A DNA stretch of 64,000 nt from Papio anubis (lineage: Eukaryota; Chordata; Mammalia; Primates; Cercopithecidae). Positions within the stretch are counted from its first letter, which is position 1; every line of letters starts with the position of its first letter. The stretch lies in contig NC_044976.1 of the NCBI RefSeq assembly GCF_008728515.1, forward strand, positions 212,971,467 through 213,035,466, in the 5' to 3' direction. Shown here piece after piece: positions 49,355-62,513 of the stretch. The notes under the pieces were generated by a model that worked only from the letters and a program-made list of their open reading frames with translations, searched no databases and was not told where the DNA came from. The position numbers and the translations under genes were made by a program.

Positions 49355-51984
49355 GGTTCCACATACACAAATCAATGAATGTAATTCATAACATAAACAG
49401 AACACAAAAAACACATTATTATCTCAATAGACACAGAAAAGGCCTTCAATAAAATTCAACATCGCTTCATGTTAAAAACTCTCAATAAACTAGATATCGA
49501 AAGAACATACATCAAAATAATAAGAGCTACTTATGACAAACCCACAGCAAATATCACACTGAATGGGCAAAAGCCAGAAGCATTCTCCTTGAAAACCAGC
49601 ACAAGACAAAGATGCCCTCTCTCACCACTCCTACTCAACATAGTTATAGAAATGCTGCCAGGGCAATCGGGCAAGAGAAAAAAATAAAGAGCATTCAAAT
49701 AGGAAGAGAGGAAGTAAAACTGTCTTTGTTTGCAGATGACATGATCCTATATCTAGAAAATCCCATCCTCTCAGCCCAAAAGCTTCTTAAGTTGATAAGC
49801 AAATTCGGCAAAGGCTGAGGATAGAAAATCAATGTGCAAAAGTCATAAGCATTCCTATACACCAACAACAGAGAACCAAATCATGGATGAACTCCCATTC
49901 ACAAGTGCCACAAAGAGAATAAAATACCTAGAAATACAGCTAACAAGGGAAGTGGAGGACCTCTTCAAGGAGAACTACAAACTACGGCTCAAGAAAATGA
50001 GAGAGAACACAGACAAAGGGAAAACATTCCAGGCTAATGAATACAAAGAATCAATATTGGGAAAATGGCCATACTGACCAAAGTAATTTACAGATTCAAT
50101 GCTATTCACAATAAACTACAATTGAAATTCTTCACATAATTATAAAAAACTATTTTAAAATTCATATGGAACCAAAAAAGAACCCGTAGAGCCAAGACAA
50201 TCCTAAGCAAAAAGAACAAAGCTGGAGCCATCACACTACCTGACTTCAAACTATATTACAAGGCTACAGTAACCAAAACAGCATGGTACTGGTAACAAAA
50301 ACAGACACATAAACCAATGGAACAGAACAGAGAACTCAGAAATAAGACCAAGTATCTACAACCATTTGATTTTTAACAAATCTGACACAAATAAGCAATA
50401 GGAAAGGACTCCCTATTGACTGATTCATTGATTGACTGATTGAGACAGAGTCTTGCCCTGTCACCCACGCTGGAGTGCAGTGGCATGATCTCAGCTCACA
50501 GAAACCTCTACCTTGCAAGTTCAAGCGATTCTCCTGCCTCAGCCTCCTAAGTAGCTGAGATTTATGGGCATGTGCTACCATACTGGGCTAATTTTTGTAT
50601 TTTTAGTAGAGATGGGATTTCACCATGTTGGCCAGACTGGTCTCAAACTCCTGACCTCAAGTGATCTGCCCACCTCAGCCTCTCAAAGTGCTGGGATTAC
50701 AGGCATGAGCCACCGCATCTGGCCAGCACTCTCTATTTAATAAATGGTGCTGGGAGAACTAGCTAGCCATGTATAGAAAACTGAAACTCCCCTTATTTAT
50801 ACTTTATACAAACATTAACTCAAGATGGATTAAAGACAAATGTAAAACCCCAAACTATAAAAACCCTAGAATAAAATCTAGGTAATACCATTCAGGACAA
50901 AGATATGGGCAATATTTCATGATGAAAACATCAAAAGCAATTGCAACAAAAGCAAAAATTGACAAATGGGATCTAATTAAACTAAAGAGCTTCTGCACAG
51001 CAAAAGAAACTACCATCAGAGTGAACAGACAACCTACAGAATGGAAGAAACTTTTTGCAACCTAGCCGTCTGACAAAGGTCTAATATCCAGAGTCTACAA
51101 GGAACTTAAACAAATTTACAAGAAAAGAACAACCCCATTCAAAACTGGGCAAAGGACGTGAACAGACACTTCTCAAAAGAGGACATTTATGTGACCAACA
51201 AACACATGAAAAAAAGCTCGACATCACTGATGATTAGAGGATGCAAACGAAAACCACAATGAGATACCATCTCATACTAGTCAGAATGGTGATTATTAAA
51301 AAGTCATGAAACAGATAGATGCTGGCAGGGCTACAGAGAGATGGGAACACTTTTACGCTGTTGGTGAGAATGTAAATGAGTTCAACCATTGTGGAAGACA
51401 AGTGTGGCAATTCCTCAAAGACCTAGAACCAGAAATACCCTTTGACCCAGCAATTTCATTACTGGGTATATACCCAAAGGAATACAAATCATTCTACTAC
51501 AAAGATACATGCATGCATATGTTCACTGCAGCACTATTCACAATAGCAAAGTCATGGAATCAACCCAAGTGCCCATCAATGATAGATGGATAAAGAAAAT
51601 GTAGTACATATAACCCATGGAATACTATGCAGCCATAAAAAGGAATGAGCTCATGTCCTCTGCAGGGACATGAATGGAGCTGGAAGCCATTATCCTCGGC
51701 AAACTAACGCAGGAACAGAAAACCAAACACTGCATGTTCTCACTCATAAGTGGGAGCTGAACAATGAGAACACATGGTCACAGGGAGAACAATACCACAC
51801 ATTAGGGCTTTGTGGGGCGGAGCCAGGGGAGGGAGATCATCAGGAAAAATGGCTAATGCATGCTGGGCTTAATACTTAGGTGATGGGTTGATAGGTGCAG
51901 CAAACCACCATGGCACACATTTACCTATGTAACAAACCTGCACATCCTGCACATGTACCCTGGAACTTAAAAATAAAATGAAAT
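49355..51984 (+). mobile_element. 5'-truncated L1 with target-site duplication
   Basis: AATTAGCATAATTT occurs at 49341-49354 and 51985-51998, a perfect 14-bp target-site duplication. The L1 begins inside ORF2 RT and runs to the 3' UTR (CACATGTACCCTGGAACTT). Frames show the RT motif FADD (near 49730, SLFADDMILYLENP), GCPLSP-like text decayed to RCPLSPLLLNIV, and the C-terminal FDPAISLLGIYPKE. Stops and frameshifts break ORF2. An Alu at 50418-50725 lies inside. It runs antisense to AKT3. Confidence 0.95.
50418..50725 (-). mobile_element. Alu nested in the L1
   Basis: Antisense Alu from GAGACAGAGTCTTGCCCTG to CACCGCATCTGGCC, preceded by a tail of ATTGACTG-like units. GGACTCCCTATT on the left and GCACTCTCTATT on the right are the decayed target-site duplication, and L1 text is continuous once the Alu is removed. 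Confidence 0.95.
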
Positions 51985-51999
51985 AATTAGCATAATTTT

Positions 52000-53305
52000 A
52001 AAAAGGCAATTCAGGTGAAAATGAGAGAATCAACTAAAAATGCCTGAGACTACAGCCTGCTAAACAATTTTTAAACTACAACAAAAAAGTTACTGACACC
52101 ACTGTTGTGAAAAGCTGCAGACACAATGAGAGAAAACCGTACCAATCTGTAAGGACATCACTGTCTGGTTACAAGAGAGCCAGATACATAAACTTTTCTA
52201 CTGAAATTAAGGTAATTATTATAAAGTAGAGAAGACACTTAAAGAATAAGCATGTTTGGAAATACCAGAAGTTATATTTGAGCTCGCAGAGAGCTTCTGA
52301 GGGACATCAGCTAAGGTAGTAGTAACAGACATATAAGGAGAATCAATATTCCAGAGGGAACTAGCTTTTACCACTTGGGTCAAGGGAGAAATCTACAATG
52401 TTGAGGTTTTTCTATGGCTGACTGAGTAGATGCTGATATAAAGGAAAAGAATGGGAATGGGGACAGAGGAGCAATGGGTTTTATTTTGACATGCTGATAT
52501 CTAAATAGGCATTTGATAACACAGCTTTGCAAGGTCATGAAGGTAGATATGGGAATCATTCATAGAAAGGATATTGTTAAGACTAAGAAAGCAAAGAATA
52601 GTCTAGGAATTCAGTAAAAACTGAAAAGATAAGTGAAGGCAGAATCTTAGGGTACTACTATACATAGGACAGAAAAAAGAAGCAAAACAGGACATTGACG
52701 TGGAATACTAAGAGATGTAAAAAAAAGGAAGCAAGAATACAAGAAGTGAAGGGAAAATAAAGTTTCAGAAAGACAGGAACATTTGCTGAACTTAGGAATT
52801 AGGTCATCTGTTACTTTTCAAAGGTAAGTTGTCATATTTAGGTGGGCTGAAAAGAGAATGTGAAGGCAGAAATAATACACCATTCCTTTAGAAAAAACTG
52901 AATGAGGTGAGCTAGGGTATTATTGAACCAGAAGGTTTTTGGTGCAACATATTAAATAGCGCCTTCAAGAAAAAGGTTTGTCTAAAGAAATTGACCTATA
53001 TAACTACAATTCATATGGAATAGGCACACAAATTAAAGACCAAAGAAATAACGAAGCAAGGAACACGTTATTTTAGGTTATAAAATTTAATACAGAATAC
53101 TTGAACATGACAATATATGATAAGGTATATGGGAAAATGACTAATAAATAGTGCAACAATAATTAACTCTGAAGAAGCATAAAATGTAATTTTCACCTCA
53201 TATCATAACAAAATTCGTATGTATTAGTCAAACATAAAATTTAAAACTAGAAAACATGTGTAAGTAGTTATGAAGTCTCAAGATGAAGAATAATTTTCTA
53301 AGCAT
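52000..53305. other. Intron spacer between two L1 insertions
   Basis: It is mostly unassigned. 52430-52690 (TTTTATTTTGACATGCTGATATC, AGAATCTTAGGGTACTAC) resembles decayed L2 ORF2 in antisense, with low confidence. No gene is seen. Confidence 0.45.
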
Positions 53306-55732
53306 AAAAGAAATGGAAGAAATAGACTTTTCGCTTTTCCCCAAGATGGTGGATTGGAGGCTTTCTGCATGCCTCAGCCACTTGGACACAGCAAGATAAA
53401 GATAACTCTGTGAGCTTTAATTCAAGAAGGGAAACGGGAATGTACTGAAATCATGAAGTACATGTCAGATCCCAGAGAGGAGAAGGCTTGCAAATAGCCC
53501 CAGTGAAGGCATCCAGCTGATAAACGTGAAGTGAAGTCCCAGTGCATGAGAGAGGCAGGGAGCCTCCCTCTGTGACTCACCCTTCCACTGGGGATCCAAA
53601 CAACCCAGGCCAAGGGAGAGCACTTCGTTTCTCTCAATCCTGGAGCTTACCTGGGGAGTGGCTTGGAGTCACCGTGAGGGGAAAAGCTGCAGGCATTTCC
53701 CCAGACCCGGGAAAAAGAGCAGGACAATGTTTTTAATTTGGGCACATAAAAAGTCAGCCATTCCTTGATGACCCAGCAGTGTGGCTGCACAGGCATGTTA
53801 GTCTTGGACCAGAGATTAAAACACCTGCTCTGGAGTGGGATAGGGGCTTCACAGCCAAAACTGGAAAGTGCCCCAACAATAGGGCTAGAATTGTGCTTTC
53901 CCAAGTTGCAAGCCTGGGGCAGCAGGAAAGCTGCTAAAGCTGCAGTTTCTCCTGGGCTGCAAAACTTGCAGTCACGACCAGGTTGGCAACCTGGAACAGA
54001 TTTGCATGTGCCATTGCTGGGTACCCCACTCTGTTCTCCTGAGATCATGGTGCAGTAGGGCCCTTTCTGCTACATCTCCAAGCTTATCTCCGGCATCCAG
54101 AGTAACCGTTTGCCTAGTTCAGCAGCCTAAGCCACGGCACTCCTCCTCACACAGGTTATGGTAAAGCACAGCTCTCTCTGCTCCATACCCAGGCAGATCT
54201 CTAGGCATGCAGAGCACCTCCTTGCCTGCTTCTGGAGTTCAAGTCACCCCACCCCCTCCTATGCAGAGATCTTGGTGCAGGGGGCCTCTGCTCCATGCTG
54301 TAGGTACCTTGAGCAGCTACTCTCCTGGACTAGAAGTTTAGACCATCCCCTATCCCTGTGCAGAGAACTTGGGGCTGAGGAAGTTTCCCAGCTACACTAC
54401 TAGGCACATCTCTGGGCCCTTGGTGGCCACCTACTGAATTCTCCATTGGCACTAGTGCCCGTGTCTGTCATCAGGGGACCTGTACGTGGACCTGTCAGGT
54501 CTGGCCCTGCCATTCCTGCCCTCTGCCAACCTCCCAACCCTGGGGCTGGGCAGTGAGCTCAGACTATGGTACATTCCATGAATTGGCCATTGCCTATGGC
54601 AACAAAGAGCTTCTGCCAGTGAACATGTATCAACGTATACACTAAGCCATGCAGGCTGCAGTTGGCTCTTACCTCTAAGTGCCATCTACAGGCTTGCAGG
54701 TTAAATGCCACAGCCCAAAATAAAATTGGCCAAAAGAAGCACAGACAACTAAAGAAACAAAGTCAAAGACCCTACCCAGAATTCTCTATGGTCACATCCT
54801 GAAGGGAGGGGAAGAAAAGGGAAAGGAGAAAAATATATAATAAAATTATGGGGAAAGAAAGGAAAGAAAAAAATCCTACCCGCATGAAAATAATTACAAA
54901 GTTACAAGTGTTAGGGTCTCCAGATAAGGAAAAAGCAGCATAAGAATTCCAGCACTATGAAAAATCTGAATGTAGTGATACCACCAAAGGATCACACTAG
55001 CTCTTCAGAAATGGTCTCTAACCAAAATGGAAACTGAGAAATGACAGATAAAGAATTCAAAGTATGGACTGCAAGTAAGCCAAATGAGATCCAAGACGAG
55101 GCTGAGTATCAACCAAAAAATACTTCTAAAGTAATCCAGGAAATGAAGGAAGAAATAAGCATCTTTAAGAGAAATCAATCAGACTTTCTGGAATTGAAAA
55201 AAATCACATAAGGAATTTCAAAATACAACTGAAATTTTAACAATAGACTGGACCAAGCAGAAGAAAGACTTGCAGAGCCTGAAGACCAGTATTTCAAACT
55301 AATCCAGTCAGACAAAAATAAAGAAAAAATAATTTTAAAAAATGAATAAAGCATTCAAGAAATAAGGGATTACAAAAAGTGATAAAACTTACAAATTACT
55401 GGTATTTCTGAGAAAGAAGAAGAAAAAGTAAACAATGAGGAAAATATATTTGAGGAAACAACTCAAGAAAACTTTGGTAATCTTGTTAGGGAGGCAGATA
55501 TCCAGATACAAGAAATCCAGAGTACAACTGTGAGATACTATACAAAATAAACATCACCAAGGCACACTGTCACCAGACTGTCCAAGGTCAACACCAAAGA
55601 AAAAAAAAACATCTTAAAGGCAGCTAGAGAAAAAGGGCAGATCAAAGGGAATGCCATTAGGCCTACAGTCAACTTCTCAGCAGAAACCTTACCAGCCAGG
55701 AAAGATTGGAGGCCTATTTTTAGCATTCTTAA

Positions 55733-55776
55733 AAAAAAAAAAAAAAAGAAAGAAAGAAAAAGAAAGAAAGAAAGAA
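55733..55776. repeat. A-run followed by (GAAA)n
   Basis: About 17 A then GAAA units inside decayed L1 ORF1. A-rich L1 text probably seeded it. Confidence 0.9.
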
Positions 55777-56359
55777 ATTCCAACCAAGAATTTCGTATCT
55801 TGCCAATCTAAGCTTCATAAGTGAAGGAGAAGTAAAATCTTTTCCAGACAAACAAGCACTAAGGGAATTTGTTACGACTAGATCAGCCTTATGAGAGATC
55901 CTTAAGAGAGTTCTAAATATAGAAACAAAAGAAAAATAAATGCTACCACAAAAATGCATTGAAGTATATAGCCCACAGACCGTATAAAGCAACCAGCGAA
56001 TAACTTCATGATAGGATCAAAACATCACATAACAGTATTAGCTTTGAATGTAAATGGTCTAAACACCTCACTTAAAAGACACAGAGTGGCATGTTGGATA
56101 AAAAAACAAGACTCATCCCATCTGGCTGTCTTCAAGAGACCCATCTTATACATAATGACTCCCATAGGCTCAAAGTAAAGGTTTGGAGAAAGAGCTACCA
56201 CACAAATGGAAAACAAAAAAGAGCAGGAATCACTATTCTTTCATCTGATAAAACAGACTTCAAACTAACAGCAGTAAATTTAAAAAAAAAAAAAAAAGAC
56301 AAAGAAGAGTATTACGTAATGATAAAGGGTTCAATTCAACAAGAAGACTTAACTATCAC

Positions 56360-56440
56360 ACATATATCTATCTTCTCTCTCTATATATATCTTCCATATA
56401 TGTATATATCTTCCATATATACATATCTCACATGTATGTA
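56360..56440. repeat. TA-rich low-complexity tract in L1 ORF2
   Basis: TATCTTCCATATATG-type units repeat within the endonuclease region and add in-frame residues not present in normal L1. Confidence 0.75.
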
Positions 56441-59400
56441 TGCACCCAATATTGGAGCACCCAGAGTCATAAAACAAGCACTATTAGATCTACAAAAAGA
56501 CATAAATAGCAACACAATAATAGTGGGGGAGTTCAGCACCCCACTAGCATTAGTGAGATCAAGGCACAAAACTTACACATTCTGGACTTAAACTCAATGC
56601 TTGACCAACTGAATCTGAAAAACATCTACAGAATACTCTCTCCATCAACCACAGAATATATATTCTTCTCATGTGCACATGGAACAATACTCCAAGACTG
56701 ACCACATGCTCATCCTTAATTTAAGTCTCAAAAAAGTTAAAAAAAAAAAAAAGAGAAAAGAAAAAACAACAACCCTGAAATCATACTAACTATACTCTTG
56801 GACCATAGTGGAATAAAAACAGAAATCAATACCAAGAAGATATCCCAAAACCATGCAGTTACATGAAAATTAAACATCTTGCTCCTGAATGTCTTTTGGG
56901 TAAACAACAAAATCAAGGCAGAAATAAAAATGTTATTTGAAATAAATGAAAATAGGTACACAACACACTAAAATTCAAGAGATGCAGCAAAAGCAGTGTT
57001 AAGAGGAAAGCTGAAAGCACTAAATGCCTACCTCAAAACATTAGAAAGTTCTCAAATTAAAACTCTAACATCGCATCTAGAGGAACCAGGAAAACAAGAA
57101 CAAACTAACCCATAAGCTAGCAGAAGAAAAGAAATAACTAAGATCAGAGGAGGATGGAATGAAATTAAGACCTAAAAATACACATAAGGAAGTGATGAAG
57201 CCAAAAGTTGGTTCGTTGAAAGGATAAGGAACATTGCTAGACTGCTAGTGAGATTAACAAAGGAAAAGAGAAGGTACAACTAACCACAATCAGAAATGAC
57301 AAAGATTACATTACAACTGATCCCACAGAAATACGAAAGGTCCTCAGAGGCTACGTGTCTACACAAACGAACAAGAAAATCTAGAAGAAATGGATAAATT
57401 CCTGGAAACACACAATATCCCAAGACTGAATGAGGAAGAAATTGAAACACTGTACTGACCAATATCGAGTTCCAAAATTGAAATAGTAATAAAAAAAACC
57501 TACCAGCCAAAAAAGTCCCAAACAAGACGGATTCACAGCTGAATTCTATGCGAGGTACAAAGAAGAGTTGGTAAAAATTCTACTGAAACTATTTAGTAGA
57601 TAAAATGATAAAAATATCATTTTACAAAGCCAGTAACATCCTGATACCAAAACCTGGCAAAGACACAAGAAAGAAAATCACAGGACAATATCCCTGATGA
57701 ACATAGGTGCAAAAATCCTCAACAAAATACTAGGAAACGGAATTGAAGAACATGTCAAAAAGTTAATTCACCATGATTAAGTAGGTGTCATTCCTGGGAT
57801 GCAAAGGTGGTTCAACATATACAAATCAATAAATGTGATTCACCACATAAACCAAATTAGTTTTCAATAAAATCCAACATCACTTTATGATAAAAACCCT
57901 CAACAAACTAGGCATCAAAGGAACATACCTGAAAATAACAAACGCCATCTATGACAAACCCACAGGCAACATCATACTAATAGGCAAAAACTGGAAGCAT
58001 TCCCCTTGAGAACTGGAACAAGATATGGATGCCCACTCTCACCACTCCTATTCAACATAGTACTGGAAAGTGCTAGCCAGAGCAAATCAGGCAAAAGAAA
58101 GAAATAAAAAGGCATCCTAATGAGAAAAGAAAAAGTCTAACTATCTCTGTTTACTGATAATGATTCAATACTCAGGAAACCCTAAGGCCTCCACCAAAAG
58201 ACTATTAGAACTGATAAATGATTTTTGCAAGTTTTCAGGAGAGAAAATCAATGTGCAAAAATCAGCAGCATTTCTGTATACTGGTAACATCCAAGCTGAG
58301 AGCCAAATCATTTACAATAGCCACACACACACAAAAATATCCAGGAAGACATCTAACCAATAAGGTAAAAGATCATTACAAGGAGGACTACAAAACACCA
58401 TTAAAATACCATTAAAAGAAATCATAGATGACACAAACAAATGGAAAAACATTCCATGTTCATGGATTGGAAGAATCAGCATCAGTAAAATAGCCATATT
58501 TGCCTGCCCAAAGCAATCTACAGATTCAAGGTTATACCTATCAAACTACCAACATCATTTTTCACAGAACTGGCAAAAAAAAAAAAAAACCTATGCTAAA
58601 ATTCACAAGAAACTAAAAAAGAGCCAGAATAGCCAAAGCAATCCTAAGCAAAAAGAAGAAAGCTGGAGGCATCACATTACCTGACTTCAAACTATACTAT
58701 AAGGCTACAGTAACCAAAACAGCATGGCACTGTACAAGAAAACAGACACAAAGGCCAATGGAACAGAAATAAAGCCACCCACCTACAATCATCTAATCTT
58801 TGGCAAGGCTGATAAATATAAGCAATGGGGAAAGGACTCCTTATTCAATAAATGGTGCTTCGACGGCTGGTGAGCCATATGCAGAGGAATGAAACTGAAC
58901 CCCTATCTTTTACCATATACAAAAATTAATTCAATATTCATTAAAGATTTAAATGTAAAACCTCAAACTATAAGAATCCTAGAAGAAAATCTAAGAAACA
59001 CCATTCTAGACATCGGCATTGGAAAATATTATATGACTAAGTCCTCAATAGCAATTGAACAAAACCAAACATTGACAAGTGAGACCTAATTACACTAAAG
59101 AGCATCTGTACAGCAAAAGAAACTATCAACAGAGTAAACCTACAGAATGGGATAAAATATTCATAAACTATCTGACAAAGGTCTAATATCCAAAAAGTAT
59201 AAGAAAGTTAAACAAATGAACAAGCTAAACACAAGTAACCCAATAAAAAATGAGCAAATGACATGAACAGACATTTCTCAAGACATACATGCAGCCACCA
59301 AACATGAAAAAATGCTGCACAACAGTAATCTTCAGGGAAATATAAATCAAAACCACAATGAGATATCATCTCATACCAGTCAGAATGGTTATTAATATAT

Positions 59401-60319
59401 CAAACAATAATCAGTCTAATAGTACAATAACATGTTGATAAGGCTGCAGAGAAAAGGGAATGCTTGTAACACTGTTGGTGGGAATGTACATTAAGTCAGC
59501 CACTATGAAAACCGATCTTGAAATTTCTCAAAGAACTTAAAATGAAGCTACCATTTGACCCAGCAAACACATTACTGAGTGTGTACCCAAAAGAAAACAA
59601 ATTGTTCTGTCAAGTAGACACATGGACTTCCATGTTCATCACAGAACTATTCACAATAGCAAAGACATGGATAGACCGGATTAAGAAAATGTGGTGTATA
59701 TATATGCCATGGAATACTACATAGTCATAAAAAGAACAAAATCCCGTCCTTTGCAGCAACATGGATGCAGCTGGAGGCCATTATCTGAAGTGAATTAACA
59801 CAGGAATAGAAAATCAAATACTGCTTGCTCTCACTTATAAGTGGGAGCTAAATGGACATAAATATGGTAACTATAGAAACTGGAAACTACTAGAGGAGGG
59901 GAGGAAAAGGGTGGAAAAACTAACTGTTGGGTACTATGCTCAGTACCTGGTCATGGGATCATTTGTATGCCAAACCTCAGCATCATAGCTGTATACCCAG
60001 GTAACAAACCTGCACATGTAGCTTCTTGAATTTAAAATAAAAGTTGAAAAATATAAAAAAGAAATGGAATAACAGAGGGAAAATCCAGTAGATTTAGCCA
60101 TATAAAGTAGCAAAGATAGAAATAAAATGGAGTATTTATAACATGTGACAAAGCTCATATCCTTAATATAAAAAAATTAAAAGACTAAAACACAAGAAAA
60201 TGGGTAAAGGTATAATTAACCTGAGAGGGCTACAAATTTTTAATGTATATGAACATAGGCCACCTTATAATAATCAATGCAACAGAGACAAAACTTAAAA
60301 AACAAGAATTTTAAATCCA

Positions 60320-60490
60320 TGAAATATTTGCATTGTCAGTGAAAGCGAAGTGAGATAAGCATCTTTATACACCGTTGGCTGGTATGTAAACAGATACTCT
60401 TTTCAAAACAATCTGGCAATAGATAGCAAGATAATTTTTAAAGTTCAGTAGTTGCTCTCCTAGAAATTTCCTTAAACAAAAAATGAAAAT
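60320..60490 (+). mobile_element. Possible L1M ORF2 3' fragment
   Basis: TACACCGTTGGCTGGTATGT and AAACAATCTGGCAATAGATAG match the conserved L1 ORF2 C-terminal text. The Alu at 60494 cuts it. Confidence 0.45.
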
Positions 60491-60493
60491 ATA

Positions 60494-60808
60494 CGCTGGG
60501 TGCAGTGACTCACACCTGTAATCCTAGCACTTTGGGAGGCCGAGACAGGCGGATTGCCTGAGCTCAAGAGTTCAAAACCAGCCTGGGCAACATAGCGAAA
60601 CATGTTTCTACTAAAAACACACAAAAATAGCTGGGCGTGGTGGTGGATGCCATAATCCCAGCTACTCAGGAGGCTGAGGCACAAGAATTGGTTGAACCCG
60701 GGAGGTGGAGGTTGCAGTGAGCTGGGATTACACCACTGCACTCCAGCCTAAGTGACAGAGCAACACTCTGCCTCAAAAATACATACATACATACATACAT
60801 ACACACAT
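60494..60808 (+). mobile_element. Alu, with private sequence changes
   Basis: It starts CGCTGGGTGCAGTGACTCAC and ends in a CATA-repeat tail. AAAATATA at 60486-60493 and 60810-60817 is the target-site duplication. It carries CTAAAAACACACAAAAATAG and a missing CCTGT before AATCCCAGC. These marks recur at 63406-63549. Confidence 0.95.
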
Positions 60809-62194
60809 AAAAATATAGAAGCCATCTTCTACACAATGATATTCTTTTCAGAAGTATATATAGAGAGAAAAATGTGAAAACAGCCTTCCAACCATGTTGA
60901 AGAAAAATTAGATTTTTATCTCACAATATAGTACGATAAATTTCAGATTTTTTTATATTTTAAATTTCAAATTTTTTATATTTTTTAGTTAACTACTAGT
61001 TAAAAATCAGAATATATGAGTGAAAAGTCAATGGGACTGAACTTACCCAACTGCCCTAAACATTTGATGGGCATATCTAAAACAGAAAATGAGAACTGAG
61101 CAAATATATAATAGAACACTCATCAGATACTGGACAACAGGAAGTGCATGATGATGGTCCCTGTTACAACAGAAACAAATGAGGTGAGCCATATGATTAT
61201 CCTCCTTTTGTCTGGGGGCACTTTCTGACACATTATTCAGGAAGAAAAATCATAAACCTAATTCAAGGGTTTCACTGCTGAAAAGATAAACATCAGATTT
61301 TCAGGATGATGAGGTAGATGCCATTTGCAGGACAGAACACTAGCGAGGAGGAAGCTATACAGAATCTGTACAGTTGAGTCTGCTGTTGAATACTAAGCAG
61401 TGCATGTGTGGGGTTAAACTTTATGAAGACAAGCAGAGAAGGAATGGAAAGCTGTATACATGTAATAGTTCCTAAAGCTCACATAGAGCTGAGAGACATT
61501 CAATTTCTACGCAGTCAGAGGAGAGTCATTACTGAACTCTTAGGCATTCAGTATATATCTCAAAAGAGTCAGAGTGAAACCTGAGCTTACACGAACAAAA
61601 CTAACATCAAGACTGAAATATCAATCATATTTGTAAATACTGCCTTCCAGAATAAAAACTAACACTCTGACAGAAGAAAATAAAATCCAGTAACTCATGT
61701 AAAACTCAAATTATCTAATCAATGGAAGAGAATCAAAAGCCAAAAATAAATCCATGCCTATATGGTCAACAAACATTTGACAAGGGTACCAAAAATACAT
61801 AAGGGAGAAAGAACAATCTCTTCAATAAATAGTTGTAGGAAAACTGGATATACACATGCAAAAGAATGAAACTGGAGCCTTATCTTTCATCATATTGAAA
61901 AACCAACTCAAAATGGATTAAAAACTTACACGTAAGACCTGAAAGTAGAAAACTTCTAGAAGAAAACATACCAAAGAAAACCTCCTTGATATTGGTCTTG
62001 GCAATTATCTCCTGGATATGACACCAAAAGCACAAGCAACAAAGGCAGAGAGAAATAGGTGTGACTACTATTTATCTCTGCTTGTGTGAAGCAAATAAAA
62101 CAATCAACAGAGTCAAAAACCTATGGAATGGGAGAAAATACTTGCAAATAATATATCTGATAAGAGGTCAATATCCCAAATATATACAAAACTT

Positions 62195-62474
62195 GGCTGG
62201 GCACGGTGGCTGACGTCTGTAATCCCAACACTTTGGGAGGCTGAGGAGGGGGGATCATGAGGTCAGGAGTTTGAGACCAGCCTGACCAACACAGTGAAAC
62301 CCCGTCTCTAGTAAAAATACAAAAATCAGCCGGGTGTGGTGGCGGCACCTGTAATTCCAGCTGCTCGGGAAGCTGAGGCAGGAGAATCGCTTGCACCTGG
62401 CAGGCAGAGATTGCAGTGAGCCGAGATCGCACCACTGCATTCCAGCCTAGGCAACAACAGCAAAACTCCATCTC

Positions 62475-62512
<38 letters not shown>
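62195..62512 (+). mobile_element. Alu, full length
   Basis: It starts GGCTGGGCACGGTGGCTGAC and ends in an AAAAG-repeat tail. It lies within L1M ORF2. Confidence 0.95.

Positions 62513-62513
<1 letters not shown>

Larger units (their letters stand above)
53319..60056 (+). mobile_element. Near full-length, inactive L1 with target-site duplication
   Basis: AAAAGAAATGGAA at 53306-53318 and 60057-60069 bounds a 6.7-kb L1. It starts with an L1 5' UTR (CCCCAAGATGGTGGATTGG), GC-rich to about 54720. Decayed ORF1 follows (about 55020-55930), then ORF2 (about 56000-59870) and the 3' UTR. The frame at 56091-56591 is endonuclease: QETHL is kept, but the catalytic-Asp motif GDFN reads GEFS. The RT FADD motif is lost near 58150. 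ORF1 and ORF2 are broken many times, so it cannot move. It runs antisense to AKT3. Confidence 0.93.

Noticed and set aside
53340..54720. GC-rich block as a possible gene promoter or CpG island
   Set aside because: The sequence is an L1 5' UTR with matching downstream ORF1 and ORF2, so the composition is explained by the transposon.
56091..56591. 166-codon plus-strand open frame as a possible gene
   Set aside because: It is the decayed L1 endonuclease region, extended by simple-repeat growth, with a catalytic motif lost. It is part of the L1 at 53319-60056.
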